NCBI GenBank assembly: GCA_021904315.1
Contig: CM038915.1
Coordinates: forward strand, 15,996,001-16,060,000
Source: Sphagnum magellanicum
Taxonomy: Eukaryota; Streptophyta; Sphagnopsida; Sphagnales; Sphagnaceae
Length of the DNA: 64,000 nucleotides
Reading direction: 5' to 3'
Made by a program: the position numbers and the translations under genes. The notes under the pieces are model-generated. The model did no database searches and was not told the origin of the DNA. It was given only the letters and a program-made list of their open reading frames with translations. Positions 24,361 through 36,385 of the stretch are shown here, piece by piece; the stretch's first letter is position 1; each line of letters begins with the position of its first letter.

Positions 24361-24940
24361 TTGCATGTTTTTACCTCATCCCAAACTACAATATATAGTA
24401 GACCATTTCAATGCATGTTGTGCCCTTTATTGGTTGTCAATGCATATATGAATTGCTTACCTAATTTTAATGGAATCATTCTTCTAGTGCATTTTTCCTC
24501 CCTTTAATTCCACCTTTACTATTTGATTTCTTTTTCTTCTTTTTTTTCTAGTGTTTTTTGCTATAGAATAGTTTAACGTACATGTTTGGCTATAATCCAT
24601 AAACGGTTCCTTGTCCCTAATTTTCTATCAAATGGCAATGACAAAAAATTGACAAATGATAAGGCATAATGTGTCAAACTTGTACTTGGTTGAATGTCAT
24701 GTTTAAAATTAGGATTATCCAAGAATTTAATTATTAACTATGTGTCATTTTATGGTGGGTAGACATTTGTGATAGTGGGTTGCTTGGCATTTCAACATAA
24801 TATTGTTAGTTAGGTGAAAAGGGCCATTAGTTTTCATGGTCTTCATCAATTGTTGGTTCATTTTCAATATTAGTTGTTATATTATGCAATAAGTTTCTAG
24901 TAGTAAAGGTTTTTTCCCATTGTTAAGTGTATGTCCTCAT
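24361..24940. other. No gene seen
   Basis: T-rich sequence with no recognised repeat ends or coding motifs. Confidence 0.4.
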
Positions 24941-24949
24941 CAACATAAA

Positions 24950-25420
24950 TTTGAGAAACAAACATCCTCAAGCTCCATAGTGTCTCTTGTTGTGAAAACT
25001 TCATTTGTTGTGGTCTTGTCATCCATGACTTCGAGGTTAGTGGCCAAATCTAGCTAAATCTAAACCTAAACTTTATATATATATTGGACAATATTACATT
25101 TTCTAAAGTTATGTCTACCCAATAGGCCAACATCACCTTGTTTAATGCAAAGTAATTGTTTCTAGCCATGGTTCCAATTTTTTTTTCAAATGTTGTTTTA
25201 AACAACTTGAAACAAGAAACATCATTTAGAGGTTGGAAAGCATGTGATCTACATGCCAAGGTAGAACAACCATACCTAGTCCAAATTGTTTGGGTTATTC
25301 TATTGCTTCTAATGTCACATTGTGAAACATCTTTGTCAATAATAAAAAAGTGACAATTGGTTTGAAAGATTTGTCATTTGGTATAAACTAGTGTTGTGTA
25401 GGTACTTGGATCAAAGTGCT
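24950..25420 (-). pseudogene. Pogo-like (Tc1/mariner) DDE transposase C-terminal fragment
   Basis: The minus frame at 25259-25050 contains S-H-A-F-Q-P-L-N followed by S-C-F-K-L-F-K-T-T-F. This matches the S-H-x-x-Q-P-L-D...F-K block after the second catalytic Asp in pogo/Tigger/jerky-type DDE domains (family knowledge). The following W-V-D-I-T-L-E-N-V and, in another frame, L-E-V-M-D-D-K (about 25040-25020) fit the continuation of the same domain, so at least one frame change is present. Upstream to about 25420 the frame is broken. The DNA-binding half and terminal repeats were not found. It is non-functional. Confidence 0.7.
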
Positions 25421-27630
25421 AAAACCAATGGTTTTAACATTAGGTATCAAAAACATGACCTTATTGGATTTAAATATTATGAAATTGATATAAACCTTTA
25501 CCCATGAACTACTAATCATGGTAGAACTAAAGTAAAACCTAGAACCTTTTACCCGCCTATTTTTGGTTGAGGAAACCATTAAGGACCTACATGGGTTTCA
25601 ATATCTTAAATTATGAATATTATTATGGTTTACGGTTTGTCTTGTCACTTTGGGTTTGTGTGTATGATTTTCCTTTTTGTGTATAAGTTGTGAGCTTTGA
25701 TTTTTGTTTAGTTGATTTTTCTAATGTATGTGCTACAATTTTTGTCTGTCCAAGCTTCAACTTCTTTGGTGTTAAATTTTTTTTGAGCATATGTGCTTCT
25801 ATTGAAATCATAACCCTAAATCTTAACCATACCTAAAACTACATCCACTTTGACAACCTTGTACCCAACAACCACTATAAATTAGGAAAAACAAATTAAA
25901 CCATAGCCAAAGGTTTTATAATTTTTAAAAAAAATCAAAACCTTACCCAAAAAGGTAACCAAAGTTTTAAAATATAGAATACTTGGGACCATATGTTTTC
26001 TTTAAAATCAATACTTGCACAATATAGGTATATCCAATGTTGATTAGTTTTAATTTTTGGTCCAGTCTAAACTTGGATCCGAATTTGAGTCCAAAAACCA
26101 AACCTACATGGACTTGGAACCAACCAAGAATTGGACTTGGTGGTTCTACATGGACATAGACCCAATAAATGAAGTGTTATAATTTAAGTGAATGACTAGA
26201 TATGCAATGATTTGCTCATTGTAGGTCTCTTATTGTTTACTCTCACAAAACATTACCATACCTATGAAATTTCTAGTAAGTTAATGGAGTTATCCATAAA
26301 GTCCACTAGTTTTTGCTTGTATTTTGCATTGGGCTTACATCCCCACTTCCGCCCATGTTGGGCTTTGCATCTTCAAATAAAATTATTCTAGGCTTAAGCA
26401 TAAAAGCAATGCCAAAGACCTACCATACCCAACCATTTTCTTCTAGTTCTTTTGTCCACATCTTCCAAGCTTCTTGTAAATTGCTTAAATTATAGACCTT
26501 TTTTTTCAAGCTTCTTTAAAATATTTTGGATTTCAAGTGAAAAAGTTTTTGGAAAGTTTGGTTTTCATCACGCAATTTTGGTTTCTTGAGCATGGAGTCT
26601 CTTGAACAAGAGCAAAAAGGTTTTTGGAAAGAGCGAAATTTGGGCATTAGTTTTTTAGTTGTGAGATATTCAAGGCTTAAAAGATCCAAGAACAACCTTT
26701 AGTGATTTGGTTAAGTGGTGAACACAAGTTTACATCTTCAACCTCCATCAACCACTAAAACATTTGAACTCAACAAAAAATTCTCCCCAACTTTAAACAA
26801 AATCTTGAAAGTTCTTAAGTGAAGTTTAGGGTTTAGGGATCCTAAAACCTTTTGATTTCTACTTTTCAAAACACCATGGTAAAAAACTCTAGTGAAGATG
26901 AGGTATTTTTTTTAATTGTTGAGGTGAGGAACTTAGCTTGTGGCAATCATTCTTGTTATTGGTGTGGTCAATTGCCACATCTTGCATTAAGGTGGCCCAA
27001 CTTGTTCAATCCTTGGCAACCACATGGCTTGCCCATTCCATAAAGCATCCTTCTCCCATTCCTCAAGTAGAAATTGTTGCCAAACTCACCTAAGTTTCCT
27101 CGTGCCCTAACCTTAAATTGGCAACCCAATTTGAAGGTTGTTTGTTGCCTCCTCCCCCGAATCCAATAGTGATAAACCACATCATTCCACACCTACCAAG
27201 GACCCCATCGATGTTATGGCATCTATGCGAAATGAACAAAATGTGGTTTAAGGTTGTGGATAAAAGTCTACCATGGAATGCCCTAGAGATGGTTAAATTG
27301 GACCATAGATGTTATCTCAACTACATTAGAGAACATGGCATGAAGAGGCAATCCTTTTAAACATGTTTTGAGCTTGAATTCTTTTGCACAACCAATTGTT
27401 TAGCCACAATTGACATTTATCTAAATTGTGATTCAAATATGTATTCAAAAAAGGACCCAAAGTTAGGCCTACAAACCCCTAGGTAGAATGAAAATAGCCC
27501 CCACACTTGTCATGCAACATTGATGATTGGACATCAATGGCAAAATGTACATTTTGGTTCTCAACTCAATTTGTGGTTTTATTTCAAAGCATTCATGTAT
27601 AGTTTTAATATTTCATATTATTAATGTTAT
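25421..27630. other. No gene assigned
   Basis: Decayed DNA. 26852-27360 has overlapping open frames on both strands, with a C-x2-C (C-Y-W-C) near 26960, but nothing I can place in a family. 26.06-26.15 kb repeats GGACTTGG and AACCAA words. Confidence 0.4.
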
Positions 27631-27639
27631 TATCTTTTG

Positions 27640-28870
27640 TCTTTCCTTGGTTAAACTTTATATTAAACTTTGAATTGATGGATTAACCTTTGTTTTCATC
27701 TAATTAAGCTATGTATTTAGCCTCTAAATTAATGTGTTAGTCTATGTCTTCAATTGAATAAGTTATGTATTTAGCCTTTAAATTTATGCATTAACCTATG
27801 TTTTCATGGATTATCCTTTATTTTCATCTAGTTAAGCTATGTAATCAGCTTTTGAATTGATGAATCAGTCTTTGAATTCATTTGATTAAACTATGTATTT
27901 AGCTTCAAATTGATGTATTAACATTTGAATTAATGGATCCATTAGCCTCTATCTTCATATGATTAAACTAAGTATTTAACCTTTGTGTTGTTTTGATTAA
28001 GTTCTATATTGACTTGATTAAACTCTTCATCCATGGTTTAGTTTATGTTGTGACTTGATTAAGTTTTGAATTGATGGATTAGCTTCTACTCTAAAGGTTT
28101 AACCTTTGTCTTGACCTAATCAACTTTTGTCACTAATGCTAAGGTTTGATTTGATGAATTAACCTTTATGTTGACATGATTAAGCTTTTGGATGTTCTAA
28201 TTAAGGACAAAATTGATGGATTTGCCTTGATCTTAACATGATTAATTTCAAATACGCTCCAATTAAGGTTTGATTTGATGGATTAAGGTTTGTTTTGACA
28301 TAATTAAGTTTTGGATGTGCTCCAATTAGGCTTTGGATTAATGGATTAGCTTTTGTCTTGGCCTAATTAAATGTTGGATGCTCCAATTAGGCTTTGAATG
28401 ATGGATTAACCCATGTCTTAACCTAATTAAGTTCTAAATGTTTGAATTAGGCTTTGAATTTATGGATTAAGGTTTATCTTGACCTAATTAAGTTATGTAT
28501 GCTCCAATTAGGCTTTAAATTAATGGATTAGGCTTTGACTTGGCCTAACTAAAATTTGGATACTCCAATTAGGGCATAAATTAATGGATTAAAATATGTT
28601 TTCAACTAATTAAGTTATAGATTGATGGATTAGCCTCTACTCCCTTCAAATTAAGGTATATCTTGACCTAATTAACTCAAATTTGGTCTAATTAAGTTTT
28701 TAAATAATGGTTTAGCCTTACCTCCTTCATATTAACGTATGTAGATTGATTTAATTAAGCTCAAGGATGTTCCAATTGATGGATTAACCTCTTTTCGTTT
28801 AAATTAAGGTTTTGTTTTGACCTAATTAAGCCTAGATTTAATCAAATTAGGCTTTGTTATGTTAGTTAAA
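27640..28870. repeat. About 60-bp minisatellite, roughly 20 diverged units
   Basis: The unit is approximately CAATTAGGCTTTGAATT, ATGGATTAACC, TTTGTCTTGACCTAATTAAG, TTTTGGATGCTC. It is clearest at 28260-28620, where consecutive CAATTAGG starts are about 60 bp apart, and it decays toward both ends. Each unit has two TTAATTA/TAATTAA-type palindromic words. No open frame is maintained, so a protein role is unlikely. Confidence 0.85.
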
Positions 28871-30639
28871 AGTCTATATTAACATCATTAACTAGGGCAG
28901 AAAAGTTGTTGAAGTAAATGTAAAATCATTTCCATATTTTACATTTTTAAAACTTCTCCAACCTTAGGATAGTTATTGGGGTTATTTTACATAATTAAAT
29001 GGCATTTGCATCCTTCTTTGTTATTTCACCCCAAAAATTCCAATGGCTTTGTAAAGATGTGACAATCTTGTGACAAATGGCTAATTAAGTTCTAAATTGG
29101 TCTATAATGACAATTTGAGTTTTTTTTAAAGTTTTAGTATGTCATTGTAAGTGATATTGAAAAATGTTTTTGCGATGTTCCATTGTGTAGTCTTGAGCAA
29201 TGAGCATAAAGATGAAGCTTTCCTTCATGACTTGGAGGAAGGTGATGTTTGACCTATTCAACCAAAGGCAAAAATGGCTAGGAAGGAAAATCAACCAAGG
29301 GCCATTGTGGAATCTTTCCATCTCAACACCATGGTCAAGAGCTACCATCGGAATTTTGGTATATATTTTAGAAACAAAAAACAAGTCACCCAATTGATAC
29401 TAAGTCTTGTGTGGAAAACGGTCTATGGTGAATACAAATCCCAACATATCTTAGTTCGATGTTCCAAGAGGACACATTGAACGATTGTTACCAAAATGCA
29501 TTGAAGGAATAAAAATGGGCACAAACAATGAAAAGGGGTCTAAAAAAATGGTGTTGCAATGTGACCAAGTCTTGGCCCAATAAAAGGCCATGGATGGACA
29601 TGCAATTTGAAATGTTTTCAAAAGGCAGTAGAATGTGATTGATGGTACATCATGTCACCCACTTACCCCTCCCACACTTAATGACCCTCTACAACTAGAG
29701 TAATCTACTCCAAACTCTATTCCATTTTTTGGGTGCAAACAATATTAAATAAGCCAACAATGTTATTTTAAAAAAAGATTGCATGTCTTTTTGCCCAATT
29801 TTTTTTTTTCATACAAATAATTTTTTGAACATTTTTTTTGAAATTTGTTATAATAAATTCTTATAATTTTCTAAGTAGATAACATGTTTTTTTGTTTATA
29901 ATTTTTGAATAAATATGAACTTTTGAAAGTGTGTTGATTCCTTGTATATTTATTATTTCATTTTTTAAAATGATAACAATTTCAAATCATAACAAAATTT
30001 TGATTTTAATTTTTAAAATATTTTCATGTATAATAAACTAAATTTTTTTTAACACATCATATACATTATACCCCATTTATATGTGATAAAGGACTTTTCA
30101 AGTTTAAAGTTTTGGATTGATTTTGGAAATTCTTTGAATTTTAAAAGTTTTACTATTCCACATATTTTAGGATATGAGTGCTTTTTGAATGTGGTTAATA
30201 GGTATTTATCTTCTTAATTATCCCCCATGAATTTTTTAATATTATATGAGACATTTTGATAGTCCTTTGCAAAATTAATTCCTTCTAACATAATAGGTGT
30301 TCATTTTCAAAGATCCTAAATTGAAACTTAAACTTAAAATTTTATCGAATGAATTTTTGATTTTAATTCCTTAACGTTCTTATGAATGAAAAAGAGTAAT
30401 TTGCCATGATTTCTATGGTTTTAAATGTTAAAACATAATTTTTTTTCATCATTAGACATCCTTTCTGGTTCATTTGATTGTGACTACACCCTTTTACTCC
30501 ATTTCCTACTTCATCATTTAGTTGTGTCCTTATTTTTTATGCAGACACACCAAGTGGCAAATCATAAATGAAAGCTAAGGTGTTGCAATCACAATCCACC
30601 AATTTTGCCACCATGGTTTGAGAGATGTAGGGGAACAAT
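28871..30639. other. No gene assigned; weak reading frame at 29.18-29.48 kb
   Basis: Frames at 29200-29480 on plus are open over about 280 bp with one frame change (H-K-D-E-A-F-L-H-D-L-E-E-G-D-V at about 29206, then M-A-R-K-E-N-Q-P-R-A-I-V). No family is recognised. 29.7-30.5 kb is extremely T-rich. Just before the LTR at 30640 is GTAGGGGAACAAT, which resembles a polypurine tract. Confidence 0.3.
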
Positions 30640-31193
30640 TGTTAAGGGCAATATTATACTATGGTAATCAAGCTAGATAAGCATAGGGAGTAGGTGTTGT
30701 GATGTCTATTATAAGATAGGTTGGACAGGGCAAGTTTAGTACATACAGGGTAAGTCAGAATATGAATACTAAGGTGGAGTTCAAATGGTGTTTTAGGCGG
30801 GAAAGTTGAGAAGGAATGAAGCTTTTGGATATTTTGTTTGATGAAGGTTTGTCCTAAAGAGTTTTACAAAGGAGGAATGAGAGATACTGGAATAGTTTTT
30901 ATAAGTATAGAAAGTTGAAAAACAATGAACTTGGATCTTTTATTTTTGGTTATTTTTTTACAAGATTTATTTTTTTTTAAATTTTTTTTTGTAGCAATAT
31001 GAATAGTAAACTATGGCAGCATTTTGACATATTCATAAATATGTGGATATTTAGGTTGTGAAGATATGTTGTTGTGGAGAATATTTTAATTTTTTTTTCA
31101 ATTTCTAATATCGATTTTGTATAACTAAAACTAAATATGTATAAAAACATAAAAACTATAATTAAAATAGTAATAGAATATTAGGATTTACCA
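30640..31193 (+). repeat. 5' LTR of the outer gypsy element
   Basis: It starts TGTTAAGGGC and ends GGATTTACCA. It shares a long alignable body with 57981-58468, including TAAGATAGGTTGGA, GGTGGAGTTCAAATG, AGGAATGAAGCTTT, ACAATGAACTTGGAT and GATATTTAGGTT. The left flanking 5 bp are ACAAT. The matching right flank cannot be tested because the 3' LTR is truncated. Confidence 0.8.
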
Positions 31194-31213
31194 TTTGGCG
31201 ACCATCCCTGGGA
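31194..31213 (+). promoter_or_regulatory. Primer-binding site of the outer gypsy element
   Basis: TTTGGCGACCATCCCTGG directly follows the LTR. TGGCGACCA is complementary to a tRNA 3' end of the form ...TGGTCG plus CCA, which fits a tRNA-Arg type from memory. The inner element at 32505 has TTTGGCAACCATGC at the same place, so the two elements probably use the same primer. Confidence 0.6.
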
Positions 31214-31359
31214 TGAATGTGGGGTTAAGATTTTGAAGTTGCATGTATTGCTTTGGTTTTATTATGTGGCAATAGGTACAAAAAGGTTGTTTTGAAAAAA
31301 AATGTTTATTCCTTAAAACTATAATTTCAAAATTAGTGAAGAAACAATTGTTGTAAGGA

Positions 31360-32054
31360 TTTAAATTTGTGGCCAAAAAAACAATTTCCAAGGAAGAGTA
31401 GTATGATGGCAATAAACATAAATCGAACAATAACCCGAAGTTTGCAAAAACAATTAGATCAGGTAACCATGCAACATAATGAAAATGTGATGGAAGGAGA
31501 ACTATTGTTTGCAAGTGATGCAACAAAGTTTCATATTCTAAAAAAAAATACAATATACCATGCTAAGAATACCCAAGATAGAGGAGCAGCCTGCAAGGTA
31601 TAGGATGCCATCTGCAGCAATTATGGAACCTTGAGAAGTATTCATTGGTACAATGATGAAGCGATCCAATGTTTGAATGAGGTTGCCAATGAAGGTAGAA
31701 CTTCCCGAAGTTGAACAAGAAGAATGGGGTGACAATGCACCCATGGTTACCCACACAGATCTACAAAGAAGGGAAGTGAAAGAATAAAGATGAGTATGTC
31801 AACCCAAAGACATGGCACTTTATACAATTCAAAGAGATATCACATACATTTTCAAGAAGTACATGGAGGTATGGAGACAAGATCCATAGATAGAAGTTTT
31901 TTTTGGTAATATGTTTCACCTTAGTCCTAACATAACCATGAAGAATGGGATGAAGACTTGGACAACAATGAAGTTGAACAAGCATTACCACAATATGTTG
32001 AAATTGTAGTATAAACTGAAGATATAGAGGAACATGCTTTTGTAACTAAAATTG
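31360..32054 (+). pseudogene. 5' coding leader (gag N-terminal region) of the outer element
   Basis: The frame at 31367-31603 continues, with stops and shifts, to an acidic segment near 31935-32050 (E-E-W-D-E-D-L-D-N-N-E-V-E-Q). It sits just after the primer-binding site, where gag begins, and ends abruptly at the inner LTR. No capsid motif is visible in this part. It is assigned by position only. Confidence 0.45.
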
Positions 32055-32504
32055 TGTTAGGAAAAGGAATTTTTTACTCAACAATTTGATATGTAGTAGT
32101 AAAACAATTTGACAAAGTAGTAAGTATTGTAGACAAATAAAGATGTAGTAACATAATGACTAATAATACAAATCGACTTACCAAAGTCGAAATGTCAAGG
32201 GCAATTAGATGATTATAATTGTCAATTGGACTATATAAGGAAGAAAATAATAATGTTAGGGGTTGTTGATACTTTTGTAAGTAAGGACTTTTGATATAGA
32301 CCTATTTTTTGTGTATTTTCAAGTTGAGGATAATGGAACTTTCTTTATTCCACATACTTACTTCTTCTCTCATTCCATTGTGTGTAATGATAATTTGTTA
32401 TCATCCAAGTTGTTGTATTTATGTGGTATCTACTACAATGTGATAGGACAAGACCCTAGACATGATAATTTATTTAATAGAAGTGTCAAAAAATATTCCT
32501 TACA
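32055..32504 (+). repeat. 5' LTR of the inner element
   Basis: The LTR is 450 bp. It shares long exact stretches with the 3' LTR (for example GACCTATTTTTTGTGTATTT, TTCATTCCATTGTGT-type and GTGATAGGACAAGACCC). A TATA box, CTATATAAGGAAGAAAA, lies at 32231, about 175 bp into the LTR, and is conserved in the 3' copy at about 39839. Confidence 0.9.
32231..32240 (+). promoter_or_regulatory. LTR TATA box (inner element)
   Basis: CTATATAAGG is conserved in both LTRs of the inner element. It is assigned by match to TATAWAW and by placement within the LTR. Confidence 0.55.
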
Positions 32505-32524
32505 TTTGGCAACCATGCTAGGGA
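32505..32524 (+). promoter_or_regulatory. Primer-binding site of the inner element
   Basis: TTTGGCAACCATGCTAGGG immediately follows the LTR. The first 13 positions match the outer element's site with one change (A for G), suggesting a shared tRNA primer and common ancestry. Confidence 0.55.
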
Positions 32525-32554
32525 ATGCAATTTTATCATCATGAATTTATGAGA

Positions 32555-33660
32555 AATTAATGGAAAGAGAGGAAGAAAGAATTGAAGTAGATGAAATAGA
32601 TTTAGGATTTTTTTTGCTTCATACACTTTTTAAGGTTTCACCATGTGGATCTGCAGAAGTAATGGGAACATACAAAATGAAATAGAAAGATGACTATTTT
32701 GGGGGCTGAATTAGTTATCACATATTCAAATTATTATTTTATTTGATTATTATAACAATGTCTATCAAGTATGGTATGAAAATTGGTAGAATATGTTTGT
32801 AATTAGAAGAGAGAATGAGTGGTTAAAAGAAATTTTAACGATAGAAGGTAAAGAGATATTGCAGTAGCATAATAACTATGGATGGTCTTTTGTGGACTAT
32901 TTGCATACACCCAAAAACACACTAGAACTTGACAAATGGAATTGTTTTGTTGACAAGTTTGAAAGTATGCCAAAAAACATGCAATAATTAATCCTAAAAA
33001 AATTGCATAGAGGTACTAAAGTCTGGTGTATACAACTTTGCACACTCATTATTCACACTACAAAACTAACAAAATACAAAAGATGGTTGCCAATGTTGGT
33101 TTGTTTGCTAACATTGGCAAAAATCAATAATATTGTTGCAACACATTATGGAGTGGTATTTCAAGATAAGCATGGATATACTAAGCTCAACATTAATGCA
33201 TTAGTTAAAAAATGGATGCCTTGTGATATGTTTTGGACACCTAGGTTTCCAGGGTTTGGATATACAATTAGATTGAAAGGTAATGAGGAATATCATCATG
33301 AGAGAATTGAGAAAAGAGAATTTTTGTTACCAAATCCTTATGAGAAATTGTGAGTGAATGTAATGTTTATAGTAGCTATATGGAAAATGATGTATTGAGT
33401 CATGACAAATAAAGAAAGAAAATGGGAAGAACATAATAGATTACGAAATTGGAGATGGCAAAACCATGAAGAAGCTAAAGATGCAGCTATTTTAATTCGA
33501 TTGATTGAGACACCAAGAATCGAAACACCAAAATTATGGAAAAGATTAAATGATTATTTAACCCACCGACTAATTATCAAGTACTTGAACCATTACATAA
33601 TGAAGATGTGGTGACTATAGCACAAGCTATTGTTGTAGGAATTGAAGAAGTATGATAAAC
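32555..33660 (+). pseudogene. Inner element 5' frame upstream of gag, unknown function
   Basis: A run of plus frames begins at about 32555 (acidic E-E-R-I-E-V-D-E-I-D), passes 33003-33353 and 33402-33614 and has only a few stops. It contains K-K-W-M-P-C-D-M-F and E-R-K-W-E-E-H-N-R-L-R-N-W-R-W. It lies between the primer-binding site and gag and probably belongs to the gag precursor region of this lineage. I recognise no domain. Confidence 0.45.
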
Positions 33661-35275
33661 CTCAAATGAAGGAACTAGACAGATTATTCAATTCGATTCA
33701 TTGAATACAAAAGATGAAAAACGAATACCTATTGAAAACAATTTGAATTTAACAACATTACTTATCCGATGTTTGAAACTCTTGAATGGGTTATTGAAGA
33801 AGGATGGCCAATCCTTCTGAAATGAAAAGAAAATAGCAAACGAACATTAGAAGTTAGTGAAAGTAATAATAGTAAAAATATAGTTGATTATAATTTATTT
33901 GGTTTATTTGATCAACAAGTGTTTTTAGCCAAATCAATTTATTCTCCAACTAAAAAGACAACATTGACCACACCAATTGTTACACCAACTATGTTTGTTC
34001 CACCTATCATGGCTTTGTCAACTATTAATGCTTTAACATGTCCAATTACCCAAATACCATGATAATGATGATCCAATGTCTCACCTTTGATAATTAACCA
34101 AAGTATGTGTTACAAATGGAGAGAATATTGATGATCATAAGTTGCAATATTTTCCAAATTTGTTGAGAGGAAAAGTTGTTGATTGGTTTGCTAGGTTTGG
34201 AACAAGCCAACTAATAGCAACTTGGGATGAAGTAAAAGTTTTTACATCAAGATTCAATGAAGTTCAAAATGAAGGGCAAGTAGTTGTTGCTTTGTGTTAT
34301 GCAAAGTAGAAGAAATATGAAGTGGTAGAAGATTATTATGATAGATTTCTATGATTATGTGTAGTAATTCCACAATGACCTAATGATATTTATCTTATAT
34401 AAACTTTTAGAAAAGGTTTGAAAACTAAAGTGAAGATGGCAATTCTTGCTATGCTGAAAAGAACTCTAGCGAAAGTGGCAAAATCAACTATAGCCATAGA
34501 AGAAGAAATGCTAATAAGGTGAAGGAATATGGCAAGAAAGCATCAAGATTCTGACAATGATGAATCTGATGACTTAGATGATGAAGAACATTTTAAACCA
34601 AAAAGAAAAGAAACAAAAATACAGTTTGACACATATAGAAGAGGTGTATATTGTTAGAACTATTATAATGAAGGACATTTTACAAAGGAATGTAAGCTTG
34701 TGATAAAATTTTGTCAAATTTGTAAAAGTGATAATCATAATATTGATCAATGTCCTAGCAAGTCGATGGGTGGAAGATGTCCATCTAGAAAGATTGTGCC
34801 AGTGCATGTGGTGCAAGCCAAAACACATGTAATTCAAAAAGATGAACAACAAAATTATGAAATATCCAATAATGAAAAGAGATGTGGAAATCAGTCATAT
34901 AATTCAAGGCCAAATAATCAAAATTGGCAAGGTAATCGAAATAACTAACAAAATTAGAATAAATGGTTTAACCAACGAAGATATATTCAATATAATGGAT
35001 TTCAACAAAATGACACAAAGTGTTTTTGTTACCATAAGGAAAGATATGTCAAAAAGGATTGTCCTATATGGAAGAAAATTCTAGAGGATCAAGCTAATAA
35101 CTCCACATTGAAAGGTGGGAATTAATGTAGCTATGGTTGATTGGGATCAACTAGTATTAGACGTATTTGTGACCACTAGGGGTCAAAAGGCTAGAATGCC
35201 AAAGAAGAAAAACCTCGGGAAAGGGAAGTTAGTCCTACAAGAGGATGACGAACCAAATGGGAGAGAAAAATGTTA
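33661..35275 (+). pseudogene. Ty3/gypsy gag with zinc knuckles (inner element)
   Basis: 34140-34390 encodes a retrotransposon gag core: L-R-G-K-V-V-D-W-F, T-W-D-E-V-K and V-E-D-Y-Y-D-R-F-L, broken by stops. 34500-34640 is a charged linker. Then come zinc knuckles: a first whose opening Cys is followed by a stop (G-H-F-T-K-E-C at 34670-34690) and a second, C-Q-I-C-K-S-D-N-H-N-I-D-Q-C, at 34713-34755. A third is likely near 35020. Such proteins form the cytoplasmic particle and bind RNA. After the knuckles a short frame (to 35275) is highly basic; the protease is not reached. Gag is therefore recognisable but not translatable as one chain. Confidence 0.88.
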
Positions 35276-36385
35276 GTTCATCAAGATGTAGTCAAGGAAT
35301 TACAAAGGCTTTAAGAGTTTAAAAACAAATTGTTGGAGATGCGAAAGTATGTCAACTTAAAATAGGACAAGTATTAGTCAAAGGGACTAAAAGAAATACC
35401 ATTGGAAATAACTTATTTTGAAGTTGGTTTGTTTAAGTGTTATGAATAATAACGAAAAAAAAATAGTGAATGGTGACTGTGAGGCATTCTTGCACACCCT
35501 CAACATGAAGATATGCACTCACAAACCCGCTTGGAAGTGGAACTACTATGTAGTTGTAGTTTAACAAGTAAGGTGGTTCAATGTAATGCAATGAAGTTCA
35601 CTAAGAATCTAATGCATTGTGTCCACTTGGAAGATACAAAGACATTATGGGAGAATTGTAACTCACCATGATGGAATGTGAAGAGGCATTATGTTGATGT
35701 TCATTCAATGTCACGCTTGATGGTTGAACCCTTTTTGTTCCATTCTTCATAACATCTACATACAACCTCTTAATTTAACATGCATTGGATTTTTGAGAAG
35801 CTAATATAAAAAGGAGCCATGTTACAAAATCTTATAAATTTTTATTTATTTTTATCAAGAGTTAAGCCTTGGGACTAAAAATCACTTTGCTTAGATTGAG
35901 AAAAAAAAAAACATTTGTTGTTATCCAAGCTGTAAAGGAAAGGGAAGTGAATTGGGTAATGTGGTTTGCACAAAAGTTATAGAATGAAATTTTGTTTATG
36001 CAAAGGAAGGTAGATAGACCAAGAAACACCTAAACCTTTACCATCATAGAAAAATACCATCTAGATCACTGTGTTGAAAATCCAAAAAGACCTGTGATAG
36101 TAGGAAGAAAATTTTAATCTAGTGATAGTAGGGCTACTGTGGAAGAAGATCTTAATCTAGTGATATCAGGGCTATTGTGGATGTGCATACCGTAATGTTT
36201 GAACAAAGGTAAAAGAAGAGTAATAGTGTGAGTAAACTAACCCATCCAGAATAGTCAAAAATATCTCTAATGTAAAAGGGGGATATTAATAATCCTTCTG
36301 TTAACCGACAAGATGATGCACCCCCAAACTCCTTGATAGACTCAACTACAAGTCCAAAGGTGAAAACATTAGAAGGATAAGGAGT
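35276..36385 (+). other. Decayed inner-element DNA between gag and the inserted LTR
   Basis: Broken plus frames remain, the clearest at 35930-36115 (A-V-K-E-R-E-V-N-W-V-M-W-F-A and E-K-Y-H-L-D-H-C-V-E-N-P-K-R-P). GTGATAGTAGG and GTGATATCAGG repeat at about 36092, 36122 and 36158. No pol domain motif was found. Confidence 0.5.
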
